Positions 1 through 8,131 of a stretch of DNA of 64,000 bases are shown here, in pieces; position 1 is the first letter of the stretch; each line of letters starts with the position of its first letter. The notes below the pieces were generated by a model that did no database searches, was not told the origin of the DNA, and saw only the letters and a list, made by a program, of their open reading frames with translations. The translations under genes and the position numbers were made by a program. The stretch lies in assembly GCA_040772685.1 (NCBI GenBank), contig JAXGXQ010000007.1, positions 1 through 64,000 of the forward strand, written 5' to 3'. Source of the stretch: JAXGXQ01 sp040772685. GTDB lineage: Bacteria > Bacillota > Clostridia > Saccharofermentanales > UBA5734.

Positions 1-2
1 AG

Positions 3-206
3 CAGCCGCAGGGTATGTTGAAAGCAATTGTTGATGCAAAAAACGACCGCATTCTGGGGGCGATGCTGTTCTGCGTCGAGTCCTATGAGTTGATCAATCT
101 GGTCAAACTGGCGATGGATGCGGCTTTACCTTACACAATGCTGCGCGACCGGATCTACGCTCATCCGACTATGTCTGAAGCTTTTAACGACCTGTTTGAT
201 ATCTAG
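3..206 (+). CDS. Pyridine nucleotide-disulphide oxidoreductase, C-terminal end (partial)
   Basis: This is the last 67 codons of a gene that begins before the window; the frame is open to the left edge. The segment matches the dimerisation domain of flavin-dependent disulphide oxidoreductases (mercuric reductase / dihydrolipoamide dehydrogenase type). It contains the run ILGAMLFC, then ELINLVKLAMDA, and the family's closing motif HPTMSEAFNDLF, whose histidine and following glutamate-type residue serve the partner subunit's active site. The FAD and NAD domains and the CxxxxC disulphide lie outside the window, so the substrate cannot be told. It ends 14 bases before the convergent oadB stop. Confidence 0.85.
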   Translation, partial: QPQGMLKAIVDAKNDRILGAMLFCVESYELINLVKLAMDAALPYTMLRDRIYAHPTMSEAFNDLFDI

Positions 207-220
207 CTTAAACCGGCGTA

Positions 221-1360
221 TTAGCCGCCGAACAGTGACAAAAGAACGCCTGCCGCAACGGCAGAGCCGATAACACCGGCAACATTAGGCCCCATAGCGT
301 GCATCAGCAAATAATTGCCTGGTCTGGCCCTCTGGCCTTCGAGCTGCGAAACTCTGGCGGCCATCGGCACAGCTGAAACACCGGCAGAGCCGATCAACGG
401 GTTAATTTTACCACCAGAAATTTTCGAAAGTAATTTACCCAGCAGCATGCCGCCGAAGGTGCTGAAAGCAAAAGCCAATAAACCAAGGCCAATAATTTTC
501 AGCGTCTCGGGGCGCAAAAATGTTTCAGCATTCGCTGTTGCTCCTACTGTAACCCCAAGGAAAATCGTCACGATGTTCATCAGAGCATTCTGAGCGGTAT
601 TAGCCAGGCGTTCGGTCACACCGGATTCCTTTAAGAGATTGCCCAGCATCAACATACCGATTAGGGGCGCAACAGAGGGCAGCAGAAGAATACAGAGCGT
701 AGTAACGAGAATCGGGAACATGATTTTTTCCAGCTTACTGACCACGCGTTGCTGTTTCATTTCAATTTCACGTTCTTTTTTTGATGTCATCGCCCGCATT
801 ATCGGCGGTTGGATCATCGGGATAAGCGCCATATATGAGTAAGCCGCTATGGCAATTGCCGGCAAAAGGTGCGGCGCCAGTTTCGTTGTCAGGAAAATCG
901 CGGTCGGACCGTCAGCACCGCCAATAATTGAAATCGAAGCTGCTTCCTCACCGGTAAACCCTAGAGCTACAGCGATGACAAAAGCCATAGCCACGCCAAA
1001 CTGGGCACCGGCACCAAGCAGCAGGCTGCTGGGGCGGGCAATCAGCGGTCCGAAGTCGGTCATGGCACCGACTCCCATAAATATCAATGAGGGGTAAATT
1101 CCCAATTTGACACCTTGATACAGGTACCAAAGCAGGCCGCCAAGTTCGCCGTTTGCACCGGGCTCAGCCATAATTCCTGTTATCGGCAGGTTTATCAGCA
1201 GCATTCCAAAGGCAATCGGAATGAGCAGTAGAGGTTCGAATTTGCGAACTATTGCTAAATAGAAAAGAACAAAAGAAACAAGGATCATTACTAAATGCTG
1301 CCAGGTTAAAGCTGAAAACCCGGACTGGAACCACAATTCCTGTAAAGCATCGATAAACAT
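221..1360 (-). CDS. oadB: Sodium-translocating decarboxylase, beta subunit
   Basis: A 379-residue polytopic membrane protein of the OadB/GcdB/MmdB family. It couples decarboxylation of carboxybiotin on the pump's biotin carrier to export of Na+. The family signature GGADGPTAIF, with its essential aspartate, lies near residue 150. Conserved GNLLKESGVTERL and GLLAFAFSTFGG segments follow, and about nine hydrophobic segments span the length. The size is normal for the family. It lies 39 bases downstream of the small oadG gene and is probably translated from the same message. No carboxyltransferase (alpha) or biotin-carrier gene is next to it, so the decarboxylated substrate (oxaloacetate, methylmalonyl-CoA, glutaconyl-CoA or malonate) cannot be decided here. 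Confidence 0.93.
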   Translation of the reverse strand: MFIDALQELWFQSGFSALTWQHLVMILVSFVLFYLAIVRKFEPLLLIPIAFGMLLINLPITGIMAEPGANGELGGLLWYLYQGVKLGIYPSLIFMGVGAMTDFGPLIARPSSLLLGAGAQFGVAMAFVIAVALGFTGEEAASISIIGGADGPTAIFLTTKLAPHLLPAIAIAAYSYMALIPMIQPPIMRAMTSKKEREIEMKQQRVVSKLEKIMFPILVTTLCILLLPSVAPLIGMLMLGNLLKESGVTERLANTAQNALMNIVTIFLGVTVGATANAETFLRPETLKIIGLGLLAFAFSTFGGMLLGKLLSKISGGKINPLIGSAGVSAVPMAARVSQLEGQRARPGNYLLMHAMGPNVAGVIGSAVAAGVLLSLFGG

Positions 1361-1399
1361 AGAATCTCCTTCAGTGCTCGCGCAGTATTAACTGTTTTT

Positions 1400-1552
1400 T
1401 TAATTTCTTAATGTACCACGATAAGAAAGTTTTTCCAGAATTTTCGTAAATATCGTGATGATGATGTTCAAAGCAACCAGTGTTGCGAAAACAACTAGTA
1501 TAATGAAAAGCGCTATGATTAAGCTTTCTGCGATCGTTATGGGTATTTCCAT
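1400..1552 (-). CDS. oadG: OadG-like small gamma subunit of decarboxylase Na+ pump
   Basis: A 50-residue protein starting MEIPITIAESLIIALF, with one transmembrane helix (about residues 8-35) and a short basic tail ending in TLRN. Position (directly before oadB), size and topology fit the OadG-type gamma chain, which assembles the membrane and soluble parts of the pump. The start is supported by an AAAGGGAG ribosome binding site 8 bases upstream. It lacks the long Pro/Ala linker and His-rich zinc tail of the Klebsiella protein, so it is a minimal version. A longer reading frame in another phase (1371-1559) is its shadow. Confidence 0.72.
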   Translation of the reverse strand: MEIPITIAESLIIALFIILVVFATLVALNIIITIFTKILEKLSYRGTLRN

Positions 1553-1600
1553 GGTGCAATACTCCCTTTCGTTCAGTTGGTAGAATTTTTTCTCACTATG

Positions 1601-1629
1601 ACACTAACCTATAAGTTGGCAAGCGTCAA
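1601..1629 (-). promoter_or_regulatory. Candidate sigma-A promoter for oadG-oadB
   Basis: Read on the minus strand, TTGACG (1624-1629) is followed after 17 bases by TAGTGT (1601-1606). The -35 is good and the -10 is weak. It lies between the stop of the upstream gene and the oadG ribosome binding site, giving a leader of about 40 bases. Confidence 0.45.
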
Positions 1630-1630
1630 T

Positions 1631-2968
1631 TCATTTCCCGATTTTGTATAACCTGCCGCTATCAGTAATTGCATATAGGCTGCCGTCCAGTTCTGTAAGA
1701 TCACGGAAGCGCTGACCTTCTTTTGCAAGCAAGCGTTCTTCACCAACGACACGGTTATTTTCCAGCACAAGCCGGGAAATATGCTGACCAGCCAAGCCGC
1801 CGATAAAAAGATTATTTTTCCATTCCGGGATATTTTCAGAGCGATAAAAGGTCATGCCAGATGGTGCCAGTACCGGATCCCAGTAATAAACAGGCTGTTC
1901 CAAATTCGCGGCTGTGGTTTTTCCCTCACCGACTGCCAGACCGCTATACTCGATACCATAACTTATGACAGGCCAGCCATAATTGAGTCCCGGTTTAATC
2001 AGATTCAGTTCATCTCCGCCGCGCGGCCCCATTTCACTCGCCCACAGTTCTCCGGTTTCGGGATGGATATCGAGTCCTTGCACATTACGGTGACCATAAG
2101 AATAGATTTCCGGCCAGGCTTGTCTGCCCTTAACCCAGGGGCGACCGGTTACGGGTTTGCCCGCGGCTGTCAAATAGAATATTTTGCCGAAGCCATTATC
2201 AAGCAGCTGCGCGTTTTGGCGGACAGTCGCATTAGAGCGCTCGCCGGATGAAACGAACAGATTGCCGCTGCGGTCAAAGATAATTCGACTGCCAAAATGC
2301 AAACCATTGTTGTAATAAGGAAGGGCTGTAAACAGCGTTTCAAAATTCTCCACTGCCGTTTCAGTTTCATTCAGGCGTGCCCGACCAACTGCGGTAGCAG
2401 AGCCTGCATTTGTTAATTCTGAAAACGTAAAGTAGAGCAGACGGCTTTCAGTATAATCGGGAGACGGCGCCACATCCAGCAATCCCCCCTGGCTGCGCGT
2501 ATCCAGCTCAGGAAAGCCCGTGATCCGGTCGCTCAATTCTCCATTGCTGTTTGCGATCCGTAAAGCTCCGCTTTTTTCGGTTATAACAAGGCGGTTATCG
2601 GGCAGGACCGCGATTCCCCAGGGCGATTTTAAGTCTTTGCTGATAACTGAATAAGTATAGGCGGTTTTAGTGCGAAGGCCGGGTGCCCTTGTTTGACCGT
2701 TAAAGGCAGGTTTATAATCCGTTTCCGGCTCACGGTCTTCAACTGGGGGCAACAATTCAGGATCTGAGGTTGATGGGGTGGCTGTACTGGTTGCCGTTGA
2801 GGTTGTTGGAGCGGCTGTACTGGTTGATGTTGGGGTTGTCGGGGTGGCTGTACTGGTTGCCGTCGTGGTTGTTTTATCAGATTGATCCGCACAAGCACTG
2901 CTGAATAAAATCAAAGTAACCATGATTATGCTTGTGATTAGTCTGAACGAACCGTCTTTAAATTTCAT
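1631..2968 (-). CDS. PQQ-type sugar (glucose/sorbosone) dehydrogenase family lipoprotein
   Basis: A 445-residue secreted lipoprotein. Residues 1-26 form a lipoprotein signal peptide with lipobox FSSAC (Cys26). Residues 33-70 are an almost pure Thr/Ser/Pro/Ala linker. Residues from about 100 on match the six-bladed beta-propeller GSDH family (soluble aldose / sorbosone dehydrogenases, YliI/Asd type): SPWGIAVLPDNRLVITEK, GGLLDVAPSPDY, HFGSRIIFD, YSYGHRNVQGLDIHPETG and EMGPRGGDELN, then NYGWP. In the family these blades bind PQQ and Ca2+. It probably acts on the cell surface. Whether this organism has PQQ is unknown, so a non-redox sugar-binding role is possible. It begins 45 bases after ligD with its own GAGGG site and may ride on the ku-ligD message. 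Confidence 0.85.
   Translation of the reverse strand: MKFKDGSFRLITSIIMVTLILFSSACADQSDKTTTTATSTATPTTPTSTSTAAPTTSTATSTATPSTSDPELLPPVEDREPETDYKPAFNGQTRAPGLRTKTAYTYSVISKDLKSPWGIAVLPDNRLVITEKSGALRIANSNGELSDRITGFPELDTRSQGGLLDVAPSPDYTESRLLYFTFSELTNAGSATAVGRARLNETETAVENFETLFTALPYYNNGLHFGSRIIFDRSGNLFVSSGERSNATVRQNAQLLDNGFGKIFYLTAAGKPVTGRPWVKGRQAWPEIYSYGHRNVQGLDIHPETGELWASEMGPRGGDELNLIKPGLNYGWPVISYGIEYSGLAVGEGKTTAANLEQPVYYWDPVLAPSGMTFYRSENIPEWKNNLFIGGLAGQHISRLVLENNRVVGEERLLAKEGQRFRDLTELDGSLYAITDSGRLYKIGK
2780..2878 (-). repeat. 33-bp tandem repeat in the lipoprotein linker
   Basis: Three imperfect copies of a 33-bp unit start at 2780, 2813 and 2846; each begins GGCTGTACTGGTTG on the plus strand. They encode an 11-residue Thr/Ala/Ser/Pro unit of the surface linker. 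Such in-frame repeats can change copy number and so the length of the linker. Confidence 0.8.
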
Positions 2969-3013
2969 ACTTACCCTCTTTTTGAAAAACCGTGGTTTAA
3001 AGTAGAATCTGGC

Positions 3014-5437
3014 TTACTTTAATTCTTGTGTCTGAGCGAAAAAATCTTTCCAGCCGGCCAGAGTTTTTTCGTACTCCTTGTGATTTTTCAAGGTCACTTC
3101 ATTGGGCAATATTTTTGTAAGATCTGACCAACGCAGCGGCCAGGCTATAGGTGCGCCCTTCCTGCTGCGCAAAGAAAAATTACAGACTGAGGTTGCGCCT
3201 CTGCCGTTGCGTACCCAGTCCACATACACGCGACCTTTACGGTTCAGTTTGCGCATGTTGTCAGTGTAGCGCTCAGGCCATTTAGCCGCCATCGTCTCTG
3301 CTGTCAGCTTCGCGAAAGCGCGCACCTTTTCCCAATCAGCGGCAGGTTGCAAAGGCACCACTATGTGATACCCTTTGCCCCCGCTTGTCTTCAGGTAAGA
3401 AGTCAATGAGGTTTCGTCAAGCAGTTGCTTTAAATCCTTAACGGCACGGCGGACGTCGTCAATGCCCTTTCCCTCATCAGGATCAAGATCAAAAACTATC
3501 ATGTCGGGTTGATCTAAAGAATCAGCGGTAGATCCCCAGCCATGAAACTCGATGGCACCCATTTGAATTGAGCCCATCAAGCCTGCCTCATCACAAATGA
3601 TCATTGCTTCTGAATCTTCACCGCTATTGGTTTTGAAGGGAAATGTATCCATCCCGGGAATGCCTTTGTTCAGATGCTTCTGAAAGAAGCAGTCTGCTTC
3701 GATCCCGTCAGTACAGCGGATCAAAGTCATAGGCCGGTTTGTGATATAAGGTAGAATTTTGTCACGCATCGACCAGTAGTAGTCCGCAACATCCTTTTTG
3801 GAGATATCATCATCAGGAAACATAATTTTATCAGGCGAGGAAAGAGAAATTTCGCCGTAGTCAATTCTGTCCGCTTTGAAATTTTTCTGGGGTTTTGAAT
3901 TTTCCCGGGGTGATAACTTTTCCATCACAACCTCGCCCGCCTGCTTATCGCTGCGCAAACCTTTGAATGAGGCCTGGCGCAATAAGCCATCATCAGTTAT
4001 TTCAGCGTATTTTATTTCAGCTGACAAAGAAGGAAGCAAATAGGTAACCTTTTCGTTGCTGCGTTTAGGAATATCAGTTGCGAATGGACTGGTTTTGCGT
4101 TTCAGGCTCTGAAACATTTCTAAGAGCTCCTTTGTTATTTTTTCTGTGAAACCTGTACCGACACGACCGATGTATGTAAGACCGTCCTCAGCCGAATTCA
4201 CACCCAGGAGGAGTGCTGAAAGCCCGGTTTTGCTGCTGTCAGTTGTAGTGTAGCCGCCAATGACAAACTCTTGCCGCTGATCACATTTGATTTTCAACCA
4301 GTCGTTGCCGCGCCCTACGCTGTATTTTGAATCTGCCCGTTTGGATACAATTCCTTCCTGCCCCCTCGTACAAGCCTGAGCAAATACCGCCTGGCCTTGA
4401 TCACCTGCTTGATGTAAGCTGTAGAGGATTTCCGACGGTGCATCCTTTAATATTTCTGATAGAAGGGCTTTCCTTGCTGTCAGCGGTTCTGAGCGCAAAT
4501 CAGTGGAGCCGAGCGCCAGGCAATCAAACAGAATGTAATGCATCGTGTCATTAGCAGAATTCTTCAGGGCAGACTGTAAACTTTGAAAGTCGCTCTTACC
4601 AGATTCAGTAAAAACTACTATTTCACCATCGCAAATCATATTGCCGGGATTCCAGGCCGTCAGAGCAGTAGCTATATGAGCAAATTTTTCAGTCCAATCG
4701 AGGCCATTTCTTGTGACCAGTCGGACTTTGCCATCCTCCAGATAACACATAATCCTGTAACCGTCGAATTTCAACTCATGCAACCAGTTGTCGCCGCGTG
4801 GGATTTCGTCTGTCAGTTTCGCCAGCATGAAACCAGTCTCACTAAAGGGCAGCTTGCCTTGCAGTATATCCGATGCGTCAGCGGCGATCTCCTCAAGAGT
4901 CCGACCAGTAACAACTGAAGTATTGAACTCTTTTATCCCGCTATCCGGCTTGACAAATTCGTCTCTTTCTTTAATCAGGAGCCAGTTTTTATCTTCCTCA
5001 CCCGGCTTTGGCCTCATTTTAATCAGAGCCCAGCGTCCGTGAAGTCGCTTGCCGTGCAGAATGATTTTCAGCGAACCAGCTTTCAGACCTTTAGCGAAAT
5101 CCTCTTGCGGCGCCCAAGTGCCTTCGTCCCAGAGCATTACCGTGCCGCCGCCATATTCACCTTTAGGGATTGTACCCTCAAAAGTCCGGTAATCGAGCGG
5201 ATGGTCTTCGACCTGTACAGCCAGACGCTTATCCTTGGTATTAAAGCTTGGGCCTTTCGGAACTGCCCAGGATAAAAGAACACCTTCCCATTCCAGACGG
5301 AAGTCATAGTGAAGCCGCGAAGCATCATGCAGTTGCACTACGAAACGCAGCGTGTCGCCCGCAGGTTTCTCTTCACCCTGTGGCTCAAGTGTTTTGGCAA
5401 AATCACGCTTTTTATTATATGTTTCCAGCGCCGTCAT
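3014..5437 (-). CDS. ligD: Multifunctional NHEJ ligase LigD (phosphoesterase-ligase-polymerase)
   Basis: An 807-residue repair enzyme with three modules in the Pseudomonas-type order. Residues 30-165 are the 3'-phosphoesterase (HDASRLHYDFRLEW, then DHPLDYRTFEGTIPKGEYGGGTV). Residues 200-520 are the ATP-dependent ligase, with the adenylated lysine in ELKFDGYRI (Lys223) and later GQEGIVSKRADSKY. From about 540 to the end is the primase-polymerase with the metal-binding DLDPD motif, TSGGKGYHIVVPL and YVDWVRNGRGAT. Together with Ku it joins double-strand breaks, trimming and filling ends. It overlaps the ku stop by four bases (ATGA), so the two are translationally coupled. All key motifs are intact. 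Confidence 0.97.
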   Translation of the reverse strand: MTALETYNKKRDFAKTLEPQGEEKPAGDTLRFVVQLHDASRLHYDFRLEWEGVLLSWAVPKGPSFNTKDKRLAVQVEDHPLDYRTFEGTIPKGEYGGGTVMLWDEGTWAPQEDFAKGLKAGSLKIILHGKRLHGRWALIKMRPKPGEEDKNWLLIKERDEFVKPDSGIKEFNTSVVTGRTLEEIAADASDILQGKLPFSETGFMLAKLTDEIPRGDNWLHELKFDGYRIMCYLEDGKVRLVTRNGLDWTEKFAHIATALTAWNPGNMICDGEIVVFTESGKSDFQSLQSALKNSANDTMHYILFDCLALGSTDLRSEPLTARKALLSEILKDAPSEILYSLHQAGDQGQAVFAQACTRGQEGIVSKRADSKYSVGRGNDWLKIKCDQRQEFVIGGYTTTDSSKTGLSALLLGVNSAEDGLTYIGRVGTGFTEKITKELLEMFQSLKRKTSPFATDIPKRSNEKVTYLLPSLSAEIKYAEITDDGLLRQASFKGLRSDKQAGEVVMEKLSPRENSKPQKNFKADRIDYGEISLSSPDKIMFPDDDISKKDVADYYWSMRDKILPYITNRPMTLIRCTDGIEADCFFQKHLNKGIPGMDTFPFKTNSGEDSEAMIICDEAGLMGSIQMGAIEFHGWGSTADSLDQPDMIVFDLDPDEGKGIDDVRRAVKDLKQLLDETSLTSYLKTSGGKGYHIVVPLQPAADWEKVRAFAKLTAETMAAKWPERYTDNMRKLNRKGRVYVDWVRNGRGATSVCNFSLRSRKGAPIAWPLRWSDLTKILPNEVTLKNHKEYEKTLAGWKDFFAQTQELK

Positions 5438-6285
5438 GATGTCTTCTCTTTTGCTTTATCAGCTGAGGCTTGTTCTGCTTTATCTACTATGCCTGCTTTT
5501 GATTTGCCGGCTTTTCTGGTTTCAACCGATTCCTTCAGCAGTGCCATCAAATCAATTACCTTGGTTGGCTCCCGCTCGGTTGATGGTTCAAACGGCAGTT
5601 CCTGGCCTTTTGCTTTAGCCTTTGCTTCAATCCTTGCCATTAAGGCATCGGCATACTCGTCTTTATAGTCTTCCGGCCTCCATTCAACTGCCAAAGTGTT
5701 AATCAGTGAAACAGCCAGTTCCATTTCCTTGTCGGTGGTTTTGACATTTTGGGGCAGATTCAGCGCCTCCATGCCACGCAGTTCAGCATCATAACGCAAG
5801 AGGATTAATACGAGCCCTTCAGCACAGGGCATTATCGCGCAAAGACTCTGGCGGGTGCGGATTGTGACCTTGCCGATGCCGATGCGACCTGTTTTGAGCA
5901 TGGCATCGCGCAATAGAACAAAAGCTTTCTCACCGCCTTTGGCCGGCACGATATAGTAAGGTTTTTCCAGTTGCATCGGACTAAGTTCACTTGCTTCGAT
6001 AAAAGCTTCAATATCAATTGCTTTGGCCGCTTTGGGGTCGGCTTTCTCAAAGTCCTCATCTGTAACTGTGACAAAAGTGCCATCAGGGAATTCGTAATAT
6101 TTTACAATGTCAGACCAGGGGACCTCTTTTCCTGTGTCAGCATTGATCCTTTGGTACTTTATTTTGGCGTGGTCCCTGGAGTCCATCAAACTAAAGGTGA
6201 GTTCCTTTGGTTCTTCCGCACCCATCAGACTTACCGGGATGTTTACAAGTCCAAACGATATACTGCCTGCCCAGATAGCCCTCAT
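5434..6285 (-). CDS. ku: Ku end-binding protein
   Basis: A 283-residue bacterial Ku, the homodimeric ring that threads onto DNA double-strand breaks and recruits LigD. It starts MRAIWAGSISFGLVNIPV, the family's usual N-terminus. I prefer this start (6285) to one 24 bases upstream because AAAGGGGA lies 7 bases before it. The core beta-barrel runs to about residue 250, with conserved RDHAKIKYQRIN, PYYIVPAKGGEKAF, LLRYDAELR and VEWRPEDYKDEYADAL. The lysine-rich C-terminal tail (KAGKSKAG..., ending KAKEKTS) resembles the DNA- and LigD-contacting tails of other Ku proteins. It is co-operonic with ligD. Confidence 0.97.
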   Translation of the reverse strand: MRAIWAGSISFGLVNIPVSLMGAEEPKELTFSLMDSRDHAKIKYQRINADTGKEVPWSDIVKYYEFPDGTFVTVTDEDFEKADPKAAKAIDIEAFIEASELSPMQLEKPYYIVPAKGGEKAFVLLRDAMLKTGRIGIGKVTIRTRQSLCAIMPCAEGLVLILLRYDAELRGMEALNLPQNVKTTDKEMELAVSLINTLAVEWRPEDYKDEYADALMARIEAKAKAKGQELPFEPSTEREPTKVIDLMALLKESVETRKAGKSKAGIVDKAEQASADKAKEKTS

Positions 6286-6642
6286 AATCTGATCCCCTTT
6301 CAATTGCAAAAACCGATAAGATGATATGAATAACTTAATCAGTACTTGCCTAAAAATAATAAGTATCCATAACTTATAGAATAATGGATAAATTAAACCT
6401 GATGATGAACTAACGGTAACACTTTGTAATTTCCTTGATGCAGTTGGTTTGTGTGAATGAGCATAGGTTGGTAACAGGCTTTTGCGAAATATTTACAACC
6501 CGGCAAAATATGTAAAAATTCGTCTATTTTCTAAGTACCTCACGTGACATTCCTAAATCAAGTTTACCTGTATTATCAAAGGAAAGTAGTTGTTTCTAGT
6601 ACGATATCAAGTGATATTGTGCATTAGGAAAGGAGACTATAT
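6286..6642. other. Divergent intergenic region between ku and glsB
   Basis: About 360 AT-rich bases separate two divergently read genes and must hold both promoters. I see no confident sigma-A promoter for ku. On the glsB side there is a small perfect inverted repeat (6604-6617) and a strong ribosome binding site. A GTTTAC / GGAAAG pair spaced 13 bases (from 6561) is faintly like a sigma-B promoter but too weak to call. No coding signal is visible. Confidence 0.5.
6604..6617. promoter_or_regulatory. Inverted repeat upstream of glsB (possible operator)
   Basis: ATATCA-AG-TGATAT is a perfect 6-bp inverted repeat centred 32 bases before the glsB start codon and just before its AAAGGAGA ribosome binding site. 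Position and symmetry suit a repressor site, but AT-rich palindromes of this size also occur by chance. Confidence 0.3.
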
Positions 6643-6912
6643 ATGATTTGGAATATTATTGTCTGGATAATAGTTGGTGCAATCGGTGGCTGGCTGGCCA
6701 GCATGATTATGGGCAGGAATGCTCAAATGGGAGCCGTTGCCAACATTGTAGTTGGTATAATAGGTGCTTTTATTGGCGGTTTCGTCTTGTCAGCGCTGGG
6801 AGTTGGCGGCGATTTAGGCTCGTTCAACGTTACGTCAATTTTGACTTCACTTGTCGGCGCAGTTATCCTGCTGGCAATAGTCAATCTGTTTACCAGAGGA
6901 CGTATCCGCTAA
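6643..6912 (+). CDS. GlsB/YeaQ/YmgE-family stress membrane protein
   Basis: An 89-residue small membrane protein of the transglycosylase-associated (GlsB/YeaQ) family, with three hydrophobic helices. It has the family's Gly-rich first helix (IIVWIIVGAIGGWLASMIMG), NIVVGIIGAFIGGFVLSALG in the second, and LVGAVILLAIVNLFTRGRIR at the end. Family members are induced by general stress in many bacteria, but their molecular role is not settled. The start is set by AAAGGAGA 8 bases upstream. It is a single-gene unit, convergent with the next gene and closed by a strong shared terminator. Confidence 0.88.
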   Translation: MIWNIIVWIIVGAIGGWLASMIMGRNAQMGAVANIVVGIIGAFIGGFVLSALGVGGDLGSFNVTSILTSLVGAVILLAIVNLFTRGRIR

Positions 6913-6988
6913 ACGAGGTTCCAATAAGTTCATTTTGCCGGCTAAGCAGACAGTTAGCTTTTCGGCGCAAACAAATAATCAGATAAAT

Positions 6989-7016
6989 AGCCCGGCTTGT
7001 TTTCCCAAGCCGGGCT
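6989..7016. terminator. Bidirectional terminator
   Basis: An 11-bp GC-rich perfect stem (AGCCCGGCTTG paired with CAAGCCGGGCT) with a 6-base loop lies between convergent glsB and the hexapeptide-repeat gene. T-rich sequence follows on both strands, so it can serve both. Confidence 0.85.
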
Positions 7017-7028
7017 TCGCTTTAGTTA

Positions 7029-8081
7029 TCATTCTATTTGTGTTTCATTCTGTGTTTTATTCCACTCACGAAACGTCCACGGGGGCTGTGCCAGGCGCGC
7101 TGTACTCTGGCCAACCTTTTTAGCGGGAAACCCTTCAACAATGTCATTATCAGCAAAAATACTGCGTTGTTTGACTAAGCTGCCGGTTGTGACCAGCGTA
7201 TTCCGTCCGAGGGTGCTGTAATCACAAACAATTGCACCAGGTTCAATTACACTGCCGGAACCGATTGTAGTTCCATGGATAATGCAGCCGGGGCCGATGA
7301 CAACGTCATCTTCGATAATCAGCTGGTTGTCGGGCAGAAGGTGAAGTACAGTGTTTTCAAGAATCTGCACATTTTTGCCAATCCTCACAGGCCCATGCGA
7401 GTCACCGATAATCCGGACGCCAGCGCCAATAACTGAGCCTTCGCCTATAATAACGTCACCGTTAATTTCAGCTGTATCATAAATGAATGCGGTAGCTCCA
7501 ATAACTGGATGCTTATCGCCGTATAGATAAAGCTTACCCATGTCGGCACCTCCCTTGGGATCAAAATTGACAACGTGTTCTTCACTTGGTGCCAGCGAAA
7601 GGTTCTGGCCGCGCATGCGCGCGATCATGGCACGATCTTCAGTTGTCAGCTTGCGTATAACCCTCGCCGGACGACCGACAGCCACAGATTCGTCCGGGAT
7701 AACTTGGTCGGCAGTGACTAGTGTACCTTCTCCAAAAATGCAGAAATTCCCCACCTTTGAGCCTGGCAAGAAAATTGAACCGTTACCAATTTCGCAAAAA
7801 TTACCAATTGCAGCGCCAAGAACCAGACATTTATGACCAAAAACTGTTTTGCCGCCGATTTTCACAGGAAATTCCGGCATTCCGATCAGCACCGAGTTTT
7901 CCAAGAGCCAGGTCGAATCGCCGATTGTCACCGAATCATCAATGCTGCGCATTACCGAGCCTTGGGCGATATGAACACCGCTGCTAAGTCGGAACCGGCC
8001 GACGAGCCTGGCCGAGTCGGCAACCCGGAATGCTGCCTCAACCGTATGGTAAGCAGAGTCAGGCGCTTGCGTCTTGGTCAT
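7029..8081 (-). CDS. Tandem gamma-carbonic-anhydrase-fold (left-handed beta-helix) protein
   Basis: A 350-residue chain made of two complete gamma-CA/YrdA-like units. Unit 1 (about 13-160) runs from an isoleucine-patch helix to GRPARVIRKLTTED, the usual closing motif. Unit 2 (about 187-330) restarts with VIGATAFIYDTAEINGDV and ends EGFPAKKVG. Canonical enzymes have three Zn-binding histidines. Unit 1 keeps only the middle one (VFGHKCLVLG; the others are Ile and Leu-Gly). Unit 2 keeps the outer two (TVLH and IIHGTTI) but has GP in place of GH. The two units together therefore hold one full set. It could be a fused carbonic anhydrase, a coenzyme A acyltransferase-like scaffold or a catalytically dead protein. 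It is the first gene of no obvious operon; YhcH lies 50 bases upstream in the same direction. Confidence 0.85.
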   Translation of the reverse strand: MTKTQAPDSAYHTVEAAFRVADSARLVGRFRLSSGVHIAQGSVMRSIDDSVTIGDSTWLLENSVLIGMPEFPVKIGGKTVFGHKCLVLGAAIGNFCEIGNGSIFLPGSKVGNFCIFGEGTLVTADQVIPDESVAVGRPARVIRKLTTEDRAMIARMRGQNLSLAPSEEHVVNFDPKGGADMGKLYLYGDKHPVIGATAFIYDTAEINGDVIIGEGSVIGAGVRIIGDSHGPVRIGKNVQILENTVLHLLPDNQLIIEDDVVIGPGCIIHGTTIGSGSVIEPGAIVCDYSTLGRNTLVTTGSLVKQRSIFADNDIVEGFPAKKVGQSTARLAQPPWTFREWNKTQNETQIE

Positions 8082-8131
8082 TTCATCCCTCGCACTTCTC
8101 GCGGTTTCAGGTAAGCTGCAACAAATGCTTC

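Noticed and set aside
1371..1559. 62-codon minus-strand frame upstream of oadB
   Set aside because: Its product is Cys/His-rich nonsense; another phase (1400-1552) gives a clean OadG-like membrane protein with a good ribosome binding site.
6561..6585. Sigma-B-like promoter for glsB
   Set aside because: GTTTAC and GGAAAG at 13-base spacing match the consensus only partly, and no sigma-B locus is in the window.
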